DNA from: Streptomyces sp. JHA26
GTDB taxonomy: Bacteria > Actinomycetota > Actinomycetes > Streptomycetales > Streptomycetaceae
Length of the DNA stretch: 64,000 nt
Assembly (NCBI RefSeq): GCF_002005565.1
Contig: NZ_BDJC01000035.1
Span: 17,606-81,605, forward strand
Direction of reading: 5' to 3'
Shown: positions 1 to 6,882 of the stretch, piece by piece
Layout: each line of letters starts with the position of its first letter
Numbering within the stretch: the stretch's first letter is position 1
Notes under the pieces: generated by a model
Seen by the model: the letters and a program-made list of their open reading frames with translations, nothing else
What the model was told of the DNA's origin: nothing
The model's database searches: none
Position numbers and translations under genes: made by a program

Positions 1-875
1 TACAGCTCGACGAACTGCGCCCCCAGGTCGTCCCGCCAGCCGACCGTGTCGCCGCTCATGTGCGGGGAGACGATCAGCCCGGGGACCTGCCACAACGGGC
101 TGTCGGAGCCGAGGGGTTCGTGCGCGAAGACGTCCAGCGCGGCGCCCGTGATCCACCGCTCGGACAGCGCCTTCGCGAGGTCGGCCTCGACGACCAGCTG
201 TCCGCGCCCGACGTTGACGAAGCGGGCGGAGGGCTGCATCACGCCGAACCGGCGGGCGTCGAACATGCCGCGCGTGTCGTCGGTGAGCGGCGCGGCGGCC
301 ACCACCCAGTCGGCGCGGGCCAGCAGCCGGTCCAGGTCCTCCGGGCCGTGCACCCCCGGCCGCGCGGTCCGGCCGACCAGCGCGGTGGTGACGCCGAGGG
401 CCTCCAGCGTCCCGGCGACCGCCCGTCCGATCGGCCCCGAGCCGACCACGCAGGCACGGGTTCCGGCCACCCGCTGCGACGCGCGGTGCCGCCAGGTCCG
501 CTCCCGCTGCAGCTCCAGCGTGCGGGGCAGGTCCTTGGCCATCGCCAGCACCAGGGCGGCGACGTACTCGGCGATCGGCTGGTCGAAGACGCCGCGCGCG
601 TTCGTCACCACCGTGTCGGAGTCCGCCAGTTCGGGGCACATCAGGTGGTCGACGCCCGCGCTCGCCGTGTGCACCCAGCGCGGACGCGGCCCGTCACCGG
701 GCCAGGCCCGGCGCACGGCGTGCGACGCGAAGTCCCACACGAGCAGCACGTCCGCGTGCGGCAGCCGCTCGGCGAGGGTCGCCTCGTCCGCGTGCTCGAT
801 CCGGACCCGGCCGGTCAGCCGGCCCAGCCGGGGCGGCTGACCGGCGTCCAGGACGAGGAGGGTGGGCATGGTCAT
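1..875 (-). CDS. D-2-hydroxyacid dehydrogenase, NAD(P)-dependent (3' end outside window)
   Basis: The minus-strand reading frame gives at least 291 residues starting MTMPTLLVLDAG and running off the left edge. The dinucleotide-binding signature appears as VVGSGPIGRAVAGTLEALG. Downstream are VNVGRGQLVVEADL and the catalytic-His region ending LIVSPHMSGDTVGW, the usual order for the D-isomer-specific 2-hydroxyacid dehydrogenase family (phosphoglycerate/glyoxylate reductase type). These enzymes reduce a 2-keto acid to a D-2-hydroxy acid in the cytoplasm; the substrate cannot be read from sequence. ATG at 875 is preferred because GGAGAG lies 9 nt upstream; an in-frame ATG at 869 is the alternative. 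It is divergent from the racemase-like pair at 1061-2625, which suggests but does not prove a shared organic-acid pathway. Confidence 0.88.
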   Translation of the reverse strand, partial: MTMPTLLVLDAGQPPRLGRLTGRVRIEHADEATLAERLPHADVLLVWDFASHAVRRAWPGDGPRPRWVHTASAGVDHLMCPELADSDTVVTNARGVFDQPIAEYVAALVLAMAKDLPRTLELQRERTWRHRASQRVAGTRACVVGSGPIGRAVAGTLEALGVTTALVGRTARPGVHGPEDLDRLLARADWVVAAAPLTDDTRGMFDARRFGVMQPSARFVNVGRGQLVVEADLAKALSERWITGAALDVFAHEPLGSDSPLWQVPGLIVSPHMSGDTVGWRDDLGAQFVEL

Positions 876-966
876 CGGCGACGGCTCTCCGGAAGGCGGG
901 AGGGGCGGCTGGCGGAGCGGCGACGGCGGGTCGGCCGGCTGTTCACCTCCTGGTGACACGGGCGGA

Positions 967-995
967 TTGACCACGCTCGCACCAGAACCTACCTT
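967..995 (+). promoter_or_regulatory. candidate sigma70-type promoter for the racemase-like pair
   Basis: TTGACC (967-972) and TACCTT (990-995) are separated by 17 bp, a good fit to the housekeeping Streptomyces promoter. It lies about 65 bp upstream of the ATG at 1061. No transcription data; inferred from sequence only. Confidence 0.45.
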
Positions 996-1060
996 CGTCA
1001 ACACGGCCGTGCGTACGGTGCGTTGCCCTCTCCTTCCTCTGTGTGAGGCCGGTGCGTGCC

Positions 1061-1897
1061 ATGGACATCTCCTTTCTCGGCGGACCAGCTCCGCAACGCG
1101 GGGTCGGCGTGGTCGCCCCGTTCGACTTCGCGCTCGACCGCGAGCTGTGGCGGTGGGTGCCCGACGAGGTCTCGCTGCACATGACGCGAACCCCCTACGT
1201 GCCCGTCGAGGTCGGCCTGGACCTCGCCCGGACGGTCAGCGAGCACGAGACGCTCGGCGAGGCCGTGCGCACCCTCAACGCCATCACGCCCGAGGTCGTC
1301 GCCTACGCCTGCGCCTCCGGCAGCTTCGTCGGCGGCATCGCCGGCGAGCGCGCGATGTGCGAGGCGATGACCTGGGCCGGCGCGGTCCCGTCCGTCACCA
1401 CCTCGGGCGCGCTGCTGGACGCGCTGACCGAGCTGGGCGTCCACCGGGTCGCGCTGGTGACGCCGTACACCGTGTCGGTGACCCGGGTGCTGGAGGAGTA
1501 CGTCGCCGAGGCGGGCGTCACGGTCACGGGCTGCGCGTTCATGGGGCTGACCCGGCACATCTGGAAGGTGCCGTACCGGGACGTGGCCGAGATGGCACGC
1601 CGGGCGGTGCCGCACCCGGAGGCGGCCGACGCGCTGTTCCTCTCCTGCACCAACCTCCCCACCTACGACGTCATCCCGCAGCTGGAGGCCGAGCTGCGCA
1701 TCCCGGTGATCTCGGCCAACCAAGTGACGATGTGGGCGGCGCTGCGCCGACTGGGTACCCGTGCCGTGGGGCCGTACCAGGCGCTGACCGACCCGGCGGC
1801 GCGGACCGGCCCCGCGGTGCCGGGGCCGGCCGGTCCCGTACTGCCGGAGACCCCCGAAGTCCCCGGCACGGAACAGCAGCAGGAAGGGTGGACATGA
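1061..1897 (+). CDS. Asp/Glu racemase superfamily protein (maleate isomerase / arylmalonate decarboxylase-like), two-cysteine copy
   Basis: A 278-aa cytoplasmic protein. Two conserved active-site cysteines of the Asp/Glu racemase/maleate cis-trans isomerase fold are visible: C84 in AYACASGSF and C196 in FLSCTNLPTYD. The pair normally performs cofactor-independent proton or isomer transfer on a dicarboxylate, so racemisation or maleate-type isomerisation is plausible; the substrate is unknown. The ATG at 1061 follows a GAGG at 1045-1048; a GTG at 1043 in the same frame has no ribosome-binding site. The stop overlaps the next start by 4 bp (ATGA, 1894-1897), so the two genes are translationally coupled. 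The C-terminal 45 residues are Pro/Gly rich and probably disordered. Confidence 0.85.
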   Translation: MDISFLGGPAPQRGVGVVAPFDFALDRELWRWVPDEVSLHMTRTPYVPVEVGLDLARTVSEHETLGEAVRTLNAITPEVVAYACASGSFVGGIAGERAMCEAMTWAGAVPSVTTSGALLDALTELGVHRVALVTPYTVSVTRVLEEYVAEAGVTVTGCAFMGLTRHIWKVPYRDVAEMARRAVPHPEAADALFLSCTNLPTYDVIPQLEAELRIPVISANQVTMWAALRRLGTRAVGPYQALTDPAARTGPAVPGPAGPVLPETPEVPGTEQQQEGWT

Positions 1898-2625
1898 CAG
1901 CACTGGGGTTCCTGTACCCGGGCCACTCCGGCGAGGACGACTACCCACGCATCGAGCAGCTCCTGGGCAGCGACATCCGAGTGGACCTGGTGCACACCGA
2001 CATCGGCGAGGACGCGCACCGCGTCGACGCCCTGCGCGAGATGGGCTCGCCGCAGCGGCTCGAGGCGGGCACGGCGGAACTCCGTCTGGCCGGGGCCGAC
2101 GCCGTGGTGTGGGCCTGCACCAGCGGCAGCTTCGTGCACGGCTGGGAGGGCGCCCAGGACCAGGTGCGCACCCTGGCCCGGACGGCGGGCCTGCCCGCCT
2201 CCTCGACCTCCTTCGCCTTCGTGCACGCGGCGAAGGAGCTCGGGGTGCGCCGGGTCGCCGTCGGCGCGACGTACCCCGACGACGTGGCCCGGTTGTTCGC
2301 GGACTTCCTGCGCACCGCCGGCCTGGAGACCGTCGCCGTCGTCGGCTCCGGCGTCGTCACGGCCGCGGAGGTCGGCACCTGGACCGAGGCCGAGGTGCTG
2401 GCGCTGGCCCGCGCGGCCGACCACCCGGACGCGGAGGCCGTCCTCCTGCCCGACACCGCCCTGCACACGGCGGCGCACATCCCGCTCCTGGAGAAGGAGC
2501 TGGGCAAGCCGGTCCTCACCGCCAACCAGGTCACCGTCTGGGAGGGGCTGCGGCTGGCCGACCGCCGGGTCAACGCGCCGGAGCTGGGGGCCCTGTTCAC
2601 GCGGGAGCCGGTGGTCCAGGTGTGA
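1894..2625 (+). CDS. Asp/Glu racemase superfamily protein, paralogue lacking the second catalytic cysteine
   Basis: A 243-aa paralogue of the preceding gene, starting at ATG 1894 behind AGGAAGGG. It keeps the first cysteine, C75 in VWACTSGSF, and the shared TANQVTVWE-type C-terminal motif. At the place of the second cysteine it reads VLLPDTALHTA, so Asp187 replaces Cys. Within the superfamily, loss of one cysteine is known in arylmalonate decarboxylase, a one-cysteine decarboxylase, although there the other cysteine is lost. This copy may therefore decarboxylate, or act as a partner subunit of the two-cysteine protein; the obligate coupling favours a heteromer or consecutive steps. Both are inference. 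Confidence 0.82.
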   Translation: MTALGFLYPGHSGEDDYPRIEQLLGSDIRVDLVHTDIGEDAHRVDALREMGSPQRLEAGTAELRLAGADAVVWACTSGSFVHGWEGAQDQVRTLARTAGLPASSTSFAFVHAAKELGVRRVAVGATYPDDVARLFADFLRTAGLETVAVVGSGVVTAAEVGTWTEAEVLALARAADHPDAEAVLLPDTALHTAAHIPLLEKELGKPVLTANQVTVWEGLRLADRRVNAPELGALFTREPVVQV

Positions 2626-2690
2626 GGGACGCGCGCCGGCGGGCCCGTACCGGCTCCGGGCCGGTTCCGTACCGGGTTCCGTGGTGCTGT

Positions 2691-2742
2691 CCGTGGTCGG
2701 CACGGAGGCGTGGGCGCGGCGGCCGGGAGAGGCTGTGACCAC
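2691..2742 (+). promoter_or_regulatory. upstream module copy A (shared with 6267-6321)
   Basis: A segment starting with 16 bases identical to those at 6267, containing GTGGTCGGCACGGA, and ending in GACCAC, 54 bp before the ATG at 2796. Spacing and the final GGAGTGACCATG are almost the same in copy B. In this copy the inverted arms are GTGGTC/GACCAC. Interpreted as a shared promoter or operator. Confidence 0.5.
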
Positions 2743-2795
2743 AGCGGCCGGACACGGACCCGGCCGAACCCGCATCACGACTCACGGGAGTGACC

Positions 2796-3248
2796 ATGAC
2801 CGCCACCGGCGACACCGCGTACGAGGGTTTCACGGCCGACGAGCGCGCCGCGATGAAGGAGCACGCCCAGGAGCAGAAGAAGGCGGCGCGGCGCGGCTCG
2901 AAGGCGGAGAAGGCGGCGGAGGCCGAGCGGGACCTGCTCGCGAAGATCGCCGAGATGGAGGGCTCCGACCGGATCATGGCCGAACGCGTCCACGCCGTCG
3001 TCACGGCCACCGCTCCGCAGCTCGCGCCGAAGCTCTGGTACGGGATGCCCGCCTACGCGCTGGACGGCAAGGTCGTCTGCTTCTTCCAGAGCGCGGCGAA
3101 GTTCAAGGCGCGCTACGCGACGCTCGGTTTCAACGACCCGGCGCAGCTGGACGACGGCGCGATGTGGCCGACCGCCTTCGCCCTGACCGAGGTCACGCCC
3201 GAGGTGGAGGAGCGCATCGCCGCCCTCGTGAAGCAGGCGGTGAGCTAG
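2796..3248 (+). CDS. DUF1801 / iron-chaperone-like small protein
   Basis: A 150-aa soluble protein. Residues 1-55 are a highly charged, Lys/Ala/Glu-rich helical segment; the rest carries APKLWYGMPAYALDGKVVCFF and FKARYATLGFNDPAQLDDGAMWPTAFAL, typical of DUF1801 (YdhG-like) proteins. That family has been linked to frataxin-like iron handling and to general stress; no enzymatic activity can be assigned. ATG 2796 is chosen because GGGAG precedes it by 5 nt; a GTG at 2790 overlaps that site. Its stop overlaps the convergent regulator stop (3245-3247). Its upstream region is nearly duplicated before the flavoprotein gene at 6376, suggesting co-regulation. Confidence 0.85.
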   Translation: MTATGDTAYEGFTADERAAMKEHAQEQKKAARRGSKAEKAAEAERDLLAKIAEMEGSDRIMAERVHAVVTATAPQLAPKLWYGMPAYALDGKVVCFFQSAAKFKARYATLGFNDPAQLDDGAMWPTAFALTEVTPEVEERIAALVKQAVS

Positions 3249-6226
3249 GACGTGCGCCCCGGGGCCGTGCGCCCCGGGCCCGTGAGCCCCAGACCCGTGA
3301 GCCCCAGACCCGTGAGCGCGGCCTCGCCGGCGGCGGCGTGCCCGCCCCCGGCGAGGAGCAGGGTGCGCGCCGACTGGTAGGGGCAGCCGGCCGCGTCGAA
3401 GGCCGCCGCGGCGGCGAGCTGCCCCGGCAGGTCACCGTCGAGCAGCGCCTCCGCGCGCTCCACCTGGGCGGTGGCGACCGGGTTCCCGGCGACCGTCTTC
3501 CGCGCGGCCTCGACGCGGGCCCGGGCCTCCGGGTGACCGGCGAGCACCGCCGCCTCCGCCCTGAGGGCCACGTACCAGTGCAGCCAGATCCAGCACACCC
3601 ACTTCCACACCTCACCGGGGTCCGGCGCGAGGCGCTCCAGCGCCGCCCCGGCGTCCCCGTGGTGCAGCAGGACCATGGCGTCGAGGACCGCGCCGTAGCC
3701 GAGACGGTGCTGCTCGGGAGCCGTGTCCGCCCGGTCGACGACCGCCAGCCAGGCCGCCCGCTCGTCGTGCTCGCCGCGCAGGCCGTGCACCATGGCGACC
3801 GACGCGGCGGCGGCGCCCAGGGACAGCGACGGCCGGCGGCCACTGTGCTCCCACGCCTCCAGGAACCGCGTGCTGCGGCCCAGCACCTCGTGGCCGTGCC
3901 CGGCGAACGCGTCCGCAGTCAGCAGCCACGCCGTGGCGTGGTGTCCCGCCTCGGCCAGCAGCGGGTGGCCGGCGAGCCGTCCGCCCCACCGCCGGGCGTC
4001 CGCCAGCGCTCCCACGCCGAGGGCGGTGGCGGCCGCCATGGCGAGGGCGTCCATCGACTCGTGCGTGGCGGCCGGGGCGGGCGCGGCGGAGGCCAGGACG
4101 TCGACCCGGCGCCGGGCCGCCGCCGCGACGGCGAAGGCGTCACCGGCCCAGCCCCGGGCGCCGGACAGCGCGTCCAGGGCGGCGGACTCCGTCACCGGGT
4201 CACCCGTGCGCCGGGCGAGCGCGACGGCCTGCTCGGCGCGGCCGACGGTGTCGGCGACGGTGCTCTCCGCGGTGCCCTGGACCGCGCCGTACGCGTCGTC
4301 GAGCACCGCGGCCTCGGCCAGCGCGACGGCGGCCTCGGCCGCGGGGGAGCCGTCGGACCGCTCCCGCGCCCCGGCGAGCAGGGCCGTCACCTCCGCCACG
4401 GGGGGAATCCGCGGGAACAGGGTGGAGAAGCGGTACGCGACGGTGGCGGCCGCCGCCAGGTCGCGGCACGCCCCCGCACCGTCCCCGGCCCGCCGGGCGG
4501 CATCGGCGGCGGCGCGGTGCAGGCGGTACATGTCGTCGCCGAGCCTGCGGCACCCGGCCACCGCGGCGGCCTGCCGCAGCGCCTCGGCGGCGGCGGTGCC
4601 GTCGTCGGTGAGGGAGGCGGCCTGCTCGTAGCGCTGCTGGGCCTCGCCGAGCAGGGTGCGGGTGAAGGCGAGCCGGGCCAGCGACAGGGCGAGACGGTGG
4701 GCGTCCGCGCGCCGCTCCGGTCGGCCGGCGGCCCAGGCGAGGGCGGCCCGGCAGTCGTCCGCGAGCGCGTCGAAACGGGCCCGCCAGTCCGGCCCCGACG
4801 CGTCCTCCAGCGCGGTCGCCGCCGCCAGGCACCAGGCCAGGTGCCGGGCGCGCACCACGGCCGGCTCACCGGCCTCGGCGAGCCGCTCGGCCCCGTACTG
4901 GCGGATGGGCTCCAGCGCCTGGTACCGGGTGCCGGTCGGCGACGGCGTCACGATGAGCAGACTCTGCTCGGCGAGCCGCCCCAGCCCGTCGACGACGGCG
5001 GCGCCCGCGCCGGCGGCGAGCCCGACGACCTCGCCGGCCCCGGTGCCGGCGCCGGCGGTGCGTCCCGCGGCCCCGGTGGCGTCCTCGCCGACAGGCCGTC
5101 CCGCGGCGTCGGCGTCCCCCGTGGCGAGCGCCGCGTCCCCCGCCGCGAGCGCCGCGTCCCCCGCCGCGAGCGCCGCGACCTCCGTGGCCGCCTCCGCCGT
5201 GAACGGGGCGACGAAGACCGACACCCGGCGCAGCAGCGCCCGGTCCCACGGGTCCAGCAGGTCGTGGCTCCAGTCCAGTACCGCCCGCAGCGACCGGTGC
5301 CGGTCGTTCGCGCGGGGCCCGCCGGTGAGGATCCGCAGGGGGTCGGAGAGACCGGCCGTCAGACCGTCCAGGCCGAGCGTGGACCAGCGTGCCGCCGCCA
5401 GCTCGATCGCCAGCGCCATGCCGCCGAGCCGTTCGCAGACGGCCACGATCCCGTCGCCCGCCGCCGGACCGGGCGGCTGCCCGACGGCGACGGCCCGGTC
5501 CATGAACAGCGCCACCGCCTCCGACGCGTCACCGCCGGCCACGGACAGCGGCGGTACCGGCAGCACCCGCTCGAACGGCACCATCAGCCGGGCCCGGCTC
5601 GTCACGAGCACCCGCAGCCCTGGACAGGCGGCCAACAGCCGTTCCAGGAAGGGCGCCACGCCCTCGCGCACCTGCTCGCAGTTGTCCAGCACCAGCAGCG
5701 CCCGGTGGTCCGCCAGCGCGGCCGCCACCGCGTCGTCGACGCCGTGCCCGGGCTGCTCGCCCACGCCGACGGCCGCCGCGACCGCCGCCCCCACCCGGTC
5801 CGGCTCGGCCACGGGGACGAGGTCGACGAACCACACCCCGTCCGCGAAGTCGCCGGCCACGTCCGCCGCCACGGCCAGCGCCAGACGCGTCTTGCCGACC
5901 CCGCCCGGACCGGTGACGGTCACCAGCCGGTGCGCCTTCACCGCCTCGGCCAGCTCGCCGCGCTCCCGCACCCGGCCGACGAACGACGTCAACGGCGCCG
6001 GCAGCGCGGGCGCCGACCGCGACCGCTCCGCCCGCGCCACCTCGGCCGCGTGCCGGGCGAGTGCCCGCCGGTCCGGCAGCCCCAGCTTGCGCAGCAGCGA
6101 GGAGACGTGCGACTCGACGGTGCGTACGGAGAGGACCAGCCGGGCCGCGATCTCCGCGTTGCTGAGGTGCTCCCCGAGCAGCGCGAGCACTTCCGCTTCC
6201 CGCGCCGATATCCCTGGACTGGTCAC
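3245..6226 (-). CDS. LuxR-type HTH regulator with NB-ARC-like ATPase and TPR-like C-terminus
   Basis: A 993-residue signal-transduction protein. The LuxR/GerE helix-turn-helix is N-terminal (about residues 4-60; ISAREAEVLALL and LSVRTVESHVSSLLRKLGL). It is followed by a P-loop ATPase with Walker A GPGGVGKT at 106-113 and Walker B LLVLDN at 177-182, then a long Ala/Arg-rich helical region resembling TPR repeats. Such STAND-class regulators bind DNA after ligand- and ATP-driven oligomerisation. The start used is GTG 6226, immediately before the HTH; the only nearby ATG, at 6234, is out of frame. No strong ribosome-binding site is seen. In-frame Ala/Gly repeats lie near residues 345-380 and at the C-terminus. 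Placed between two genes with duplicated upstream modules, it is the likely controller of both (inference). Confidence 0.85.
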   Translation of the reverse strand: MTSPGISAREAEVLALLGEHLSNAEIAARLVLSVRTVESHVSSLLRKLGLPDRRALARHAAEVARAERSRSAPALPAPLTSFVGRVRERGELAEAVKAHRLVTVTGPGGVGKTRLALAVAADVAGDFADGVWFVDLVPVAEPDRVGAAVAAAVGVGEQPGHGVDDAVAAALADHRALLVLDNCEQVREGVAPFLERLLAACPGLRVLVTSRARLMVPFERVLPVPPLSVAGGDASEAVALFMDRAVAVGQPPGPAAGDGIVAVCERLGGMALAIELAAARWSTLGLDGLTAGLSDPLRILTGGPRANDRHRSLRAVLDWSHDLLDPWDRALLRRVSVFVAPFTAEAATEVAALAAGDAALAAGDAALATGDADAAGRPVGEDATGAAGRTAGAGTGAGEVVGLAAGAGAAVVDGLGRLAEQSLLIVTPSPTGTRYQALEPIRQYGAERLAEAGEPAVVRARHLAWCLAAATALEDASGPDWRARFDALADDCRAALAWAAGRPERRADAHRLALSLARLAFTRTLLGEAQQRYEQAASLTDDGTAAAEALRQAAAVAGCRRLGDDMYRLHRAAADAARRAGDGAGACRDLAAAATVAYRFSTLFPRIPPVAEVTALLAGARERSDGSPAAEAAVALAEAAVLDDAYGAVQGTAESTVADTVGRAEQAVALARRTGDPVTESAALDALSGARGWAGDAFAVAAAARRRVDVLASAAPAPAATHESMDALAMAAATALGVGALADARRWGGRLAGHPLLAEAGHHATAWLLTADAFAGHGHEVLGRSTRFLEAWEHSGRRPSLSLGAAAASVAMVHGLRGEHDERAAWLAVVDRADTAPEQHRLGYGAVLDAMVLLHHGDAGAALERLAPDPGEVWKWVCWIWLHWYVALRAEAAVLAGHPEARARVEAARKTVAGNPVATAQVERAEALLDGDLPGQLAAAAAFDAAGCPYQSARTLLLAGGGHAAAGEAALTGLGLTGLGLTGPGRTAPGRTS
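3251..3310 (-). repeat. 15-bp tandem repeat in the C-terminal codons of the regulator
   Basis: Four head-to-tail 15-bp units (3251, 3266, 3281, 3296); the last two are identical (CGTGAGCCCCAGACC) and the first two diverged, with a partial fifth after 3310. They encode five-residue GLTGL/GRTAP-like units at the end of the 993-aa regulator. The length keeps the frame, so copy number could vary without breaking the gene. Confidence 0.7.
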
Positions 6227-6266
6227 CGGGTCATTATCCGTGGCGGTTCGTCGTCCGTGGCGATTT

Positions 6267-6321
6267 CCGTGGTCGGCACGGAAGCGGCCCGCACCCCGGC
6301 CGCGGGAGGCTCCGACCACGG
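6267..6321 (+). promoter_or_regulatory. upstream module copy B with 10-bp inverted repeat
   Basis: CCGTGGTCGG (6267-6276) and CCGACCACGG (6312-6321) are perfect inverted arms about 35 bp apart. The segment matches copy A at 2691-2742 in sequence, length and distance to the start codon (ATG 6376). It sits in the divergent gap between the LuxR/ATPase gene and the flavoprotein gene, so it could serve both directions. Confidence 0.5.
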
Positions 6322-6375
6322 CGATCCACCCGGCCCGAACCGGGTGGTCGCGACCCTCGGCCGACAGGAGTGACC

Positions 6376-6846
6376 ATGAGCACCGCCACCGCCACCGCCA
6401 CCGTCGCCCGCTCCCGCGCCCGGCGCCGCCGGGACGCCGAGCACCGGCTCACCCACGACGTCGACGTCTGGGTGGCCAGCGCCTCGGCGGACGGCGCCCC
6501 GTACCTCGTACCGCTGTCCTTCGACTGGGACGGCGAGGTGCTGCTGGCGGCCACGCCGGCGGACAGCCCCACCGGCAGGAACCTCGCCGCCACCCGGGCC
6601 GCCCGGCTCGCCCTCGGCCACACCCGCGACGTCACCGTGATCGACGTCGATGTCGAGGTCCTGGAGCTCGACGCGCTGCCGCCGCAGCGGGGCGACCGGT
6701 TCGCCGCGCGCACGGGCTTCGATCCGCGCGCTTCGGCCACGGCGTACCGCTGGTTCCGCCTCGTCCCGCGCCGCGTCCAGGCCTGGCGTGAGGAGAACGA
6801 GCTGACCGGCCGCGAGCTGATGCGCGACGGCCACTGGCTCACCTGA
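6376..6846 (+). CDS. pyridoxamine 5'-phosphate oxidase-like FMN-binding protein
   Basis: A 156-aa split-barrel protein. The pattern VDVWVASASADGAPYLVPLSFDWDGEVLLAATP followed by a C-terminal WFRLVPRRVQAWREENELTGR matches the PPOX-class F420/FMN-binding family, which reduces or oxidises small molecules or simply binds flavin. True pyridoxamine oxidases are longer, so vitamin B6 synthesis is unlikely. The N-terminus (MSTATATATVARSRARRRR) is Thr/Ala then Arg rich. ATG 6376 follows AGGAG; the sequence around it matches that before 2796. It is divergent from the LuxR/ATPase regulator and probably under its control. Confidence 0.85.
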   Translation: MSTATATATVARSRARRRRDAEHRLTHDVDVWVASASADGAPYLVPLSFDWDGEVLLAATPADSPTGRNLAATRAARLALGHTRDVTVIDVDVEVLELDALPPQRGDRFAARTGFDPRASATAYRWFRLVPRRVQAWREENELTGRELMRDGHWLT

Positions 6847-6882
6847 CGCCCCGTGTCGGTGCCGGATGACAGGATGCCCGGC

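Noticed and set aside
46..956. Plus-strand open frames opposite the dehydrogenase
   Set aside because: Shadows of the minus-strand enzyme, whose Rossmann motif is clear.
2681..6373. Plus-strand open frame of about 1230 codons opposite the LuxR/ATPase gene
   Set aside because: Shadow of the minus-strand gene, with no domain motif; the motif-bearing frame is the regulator.
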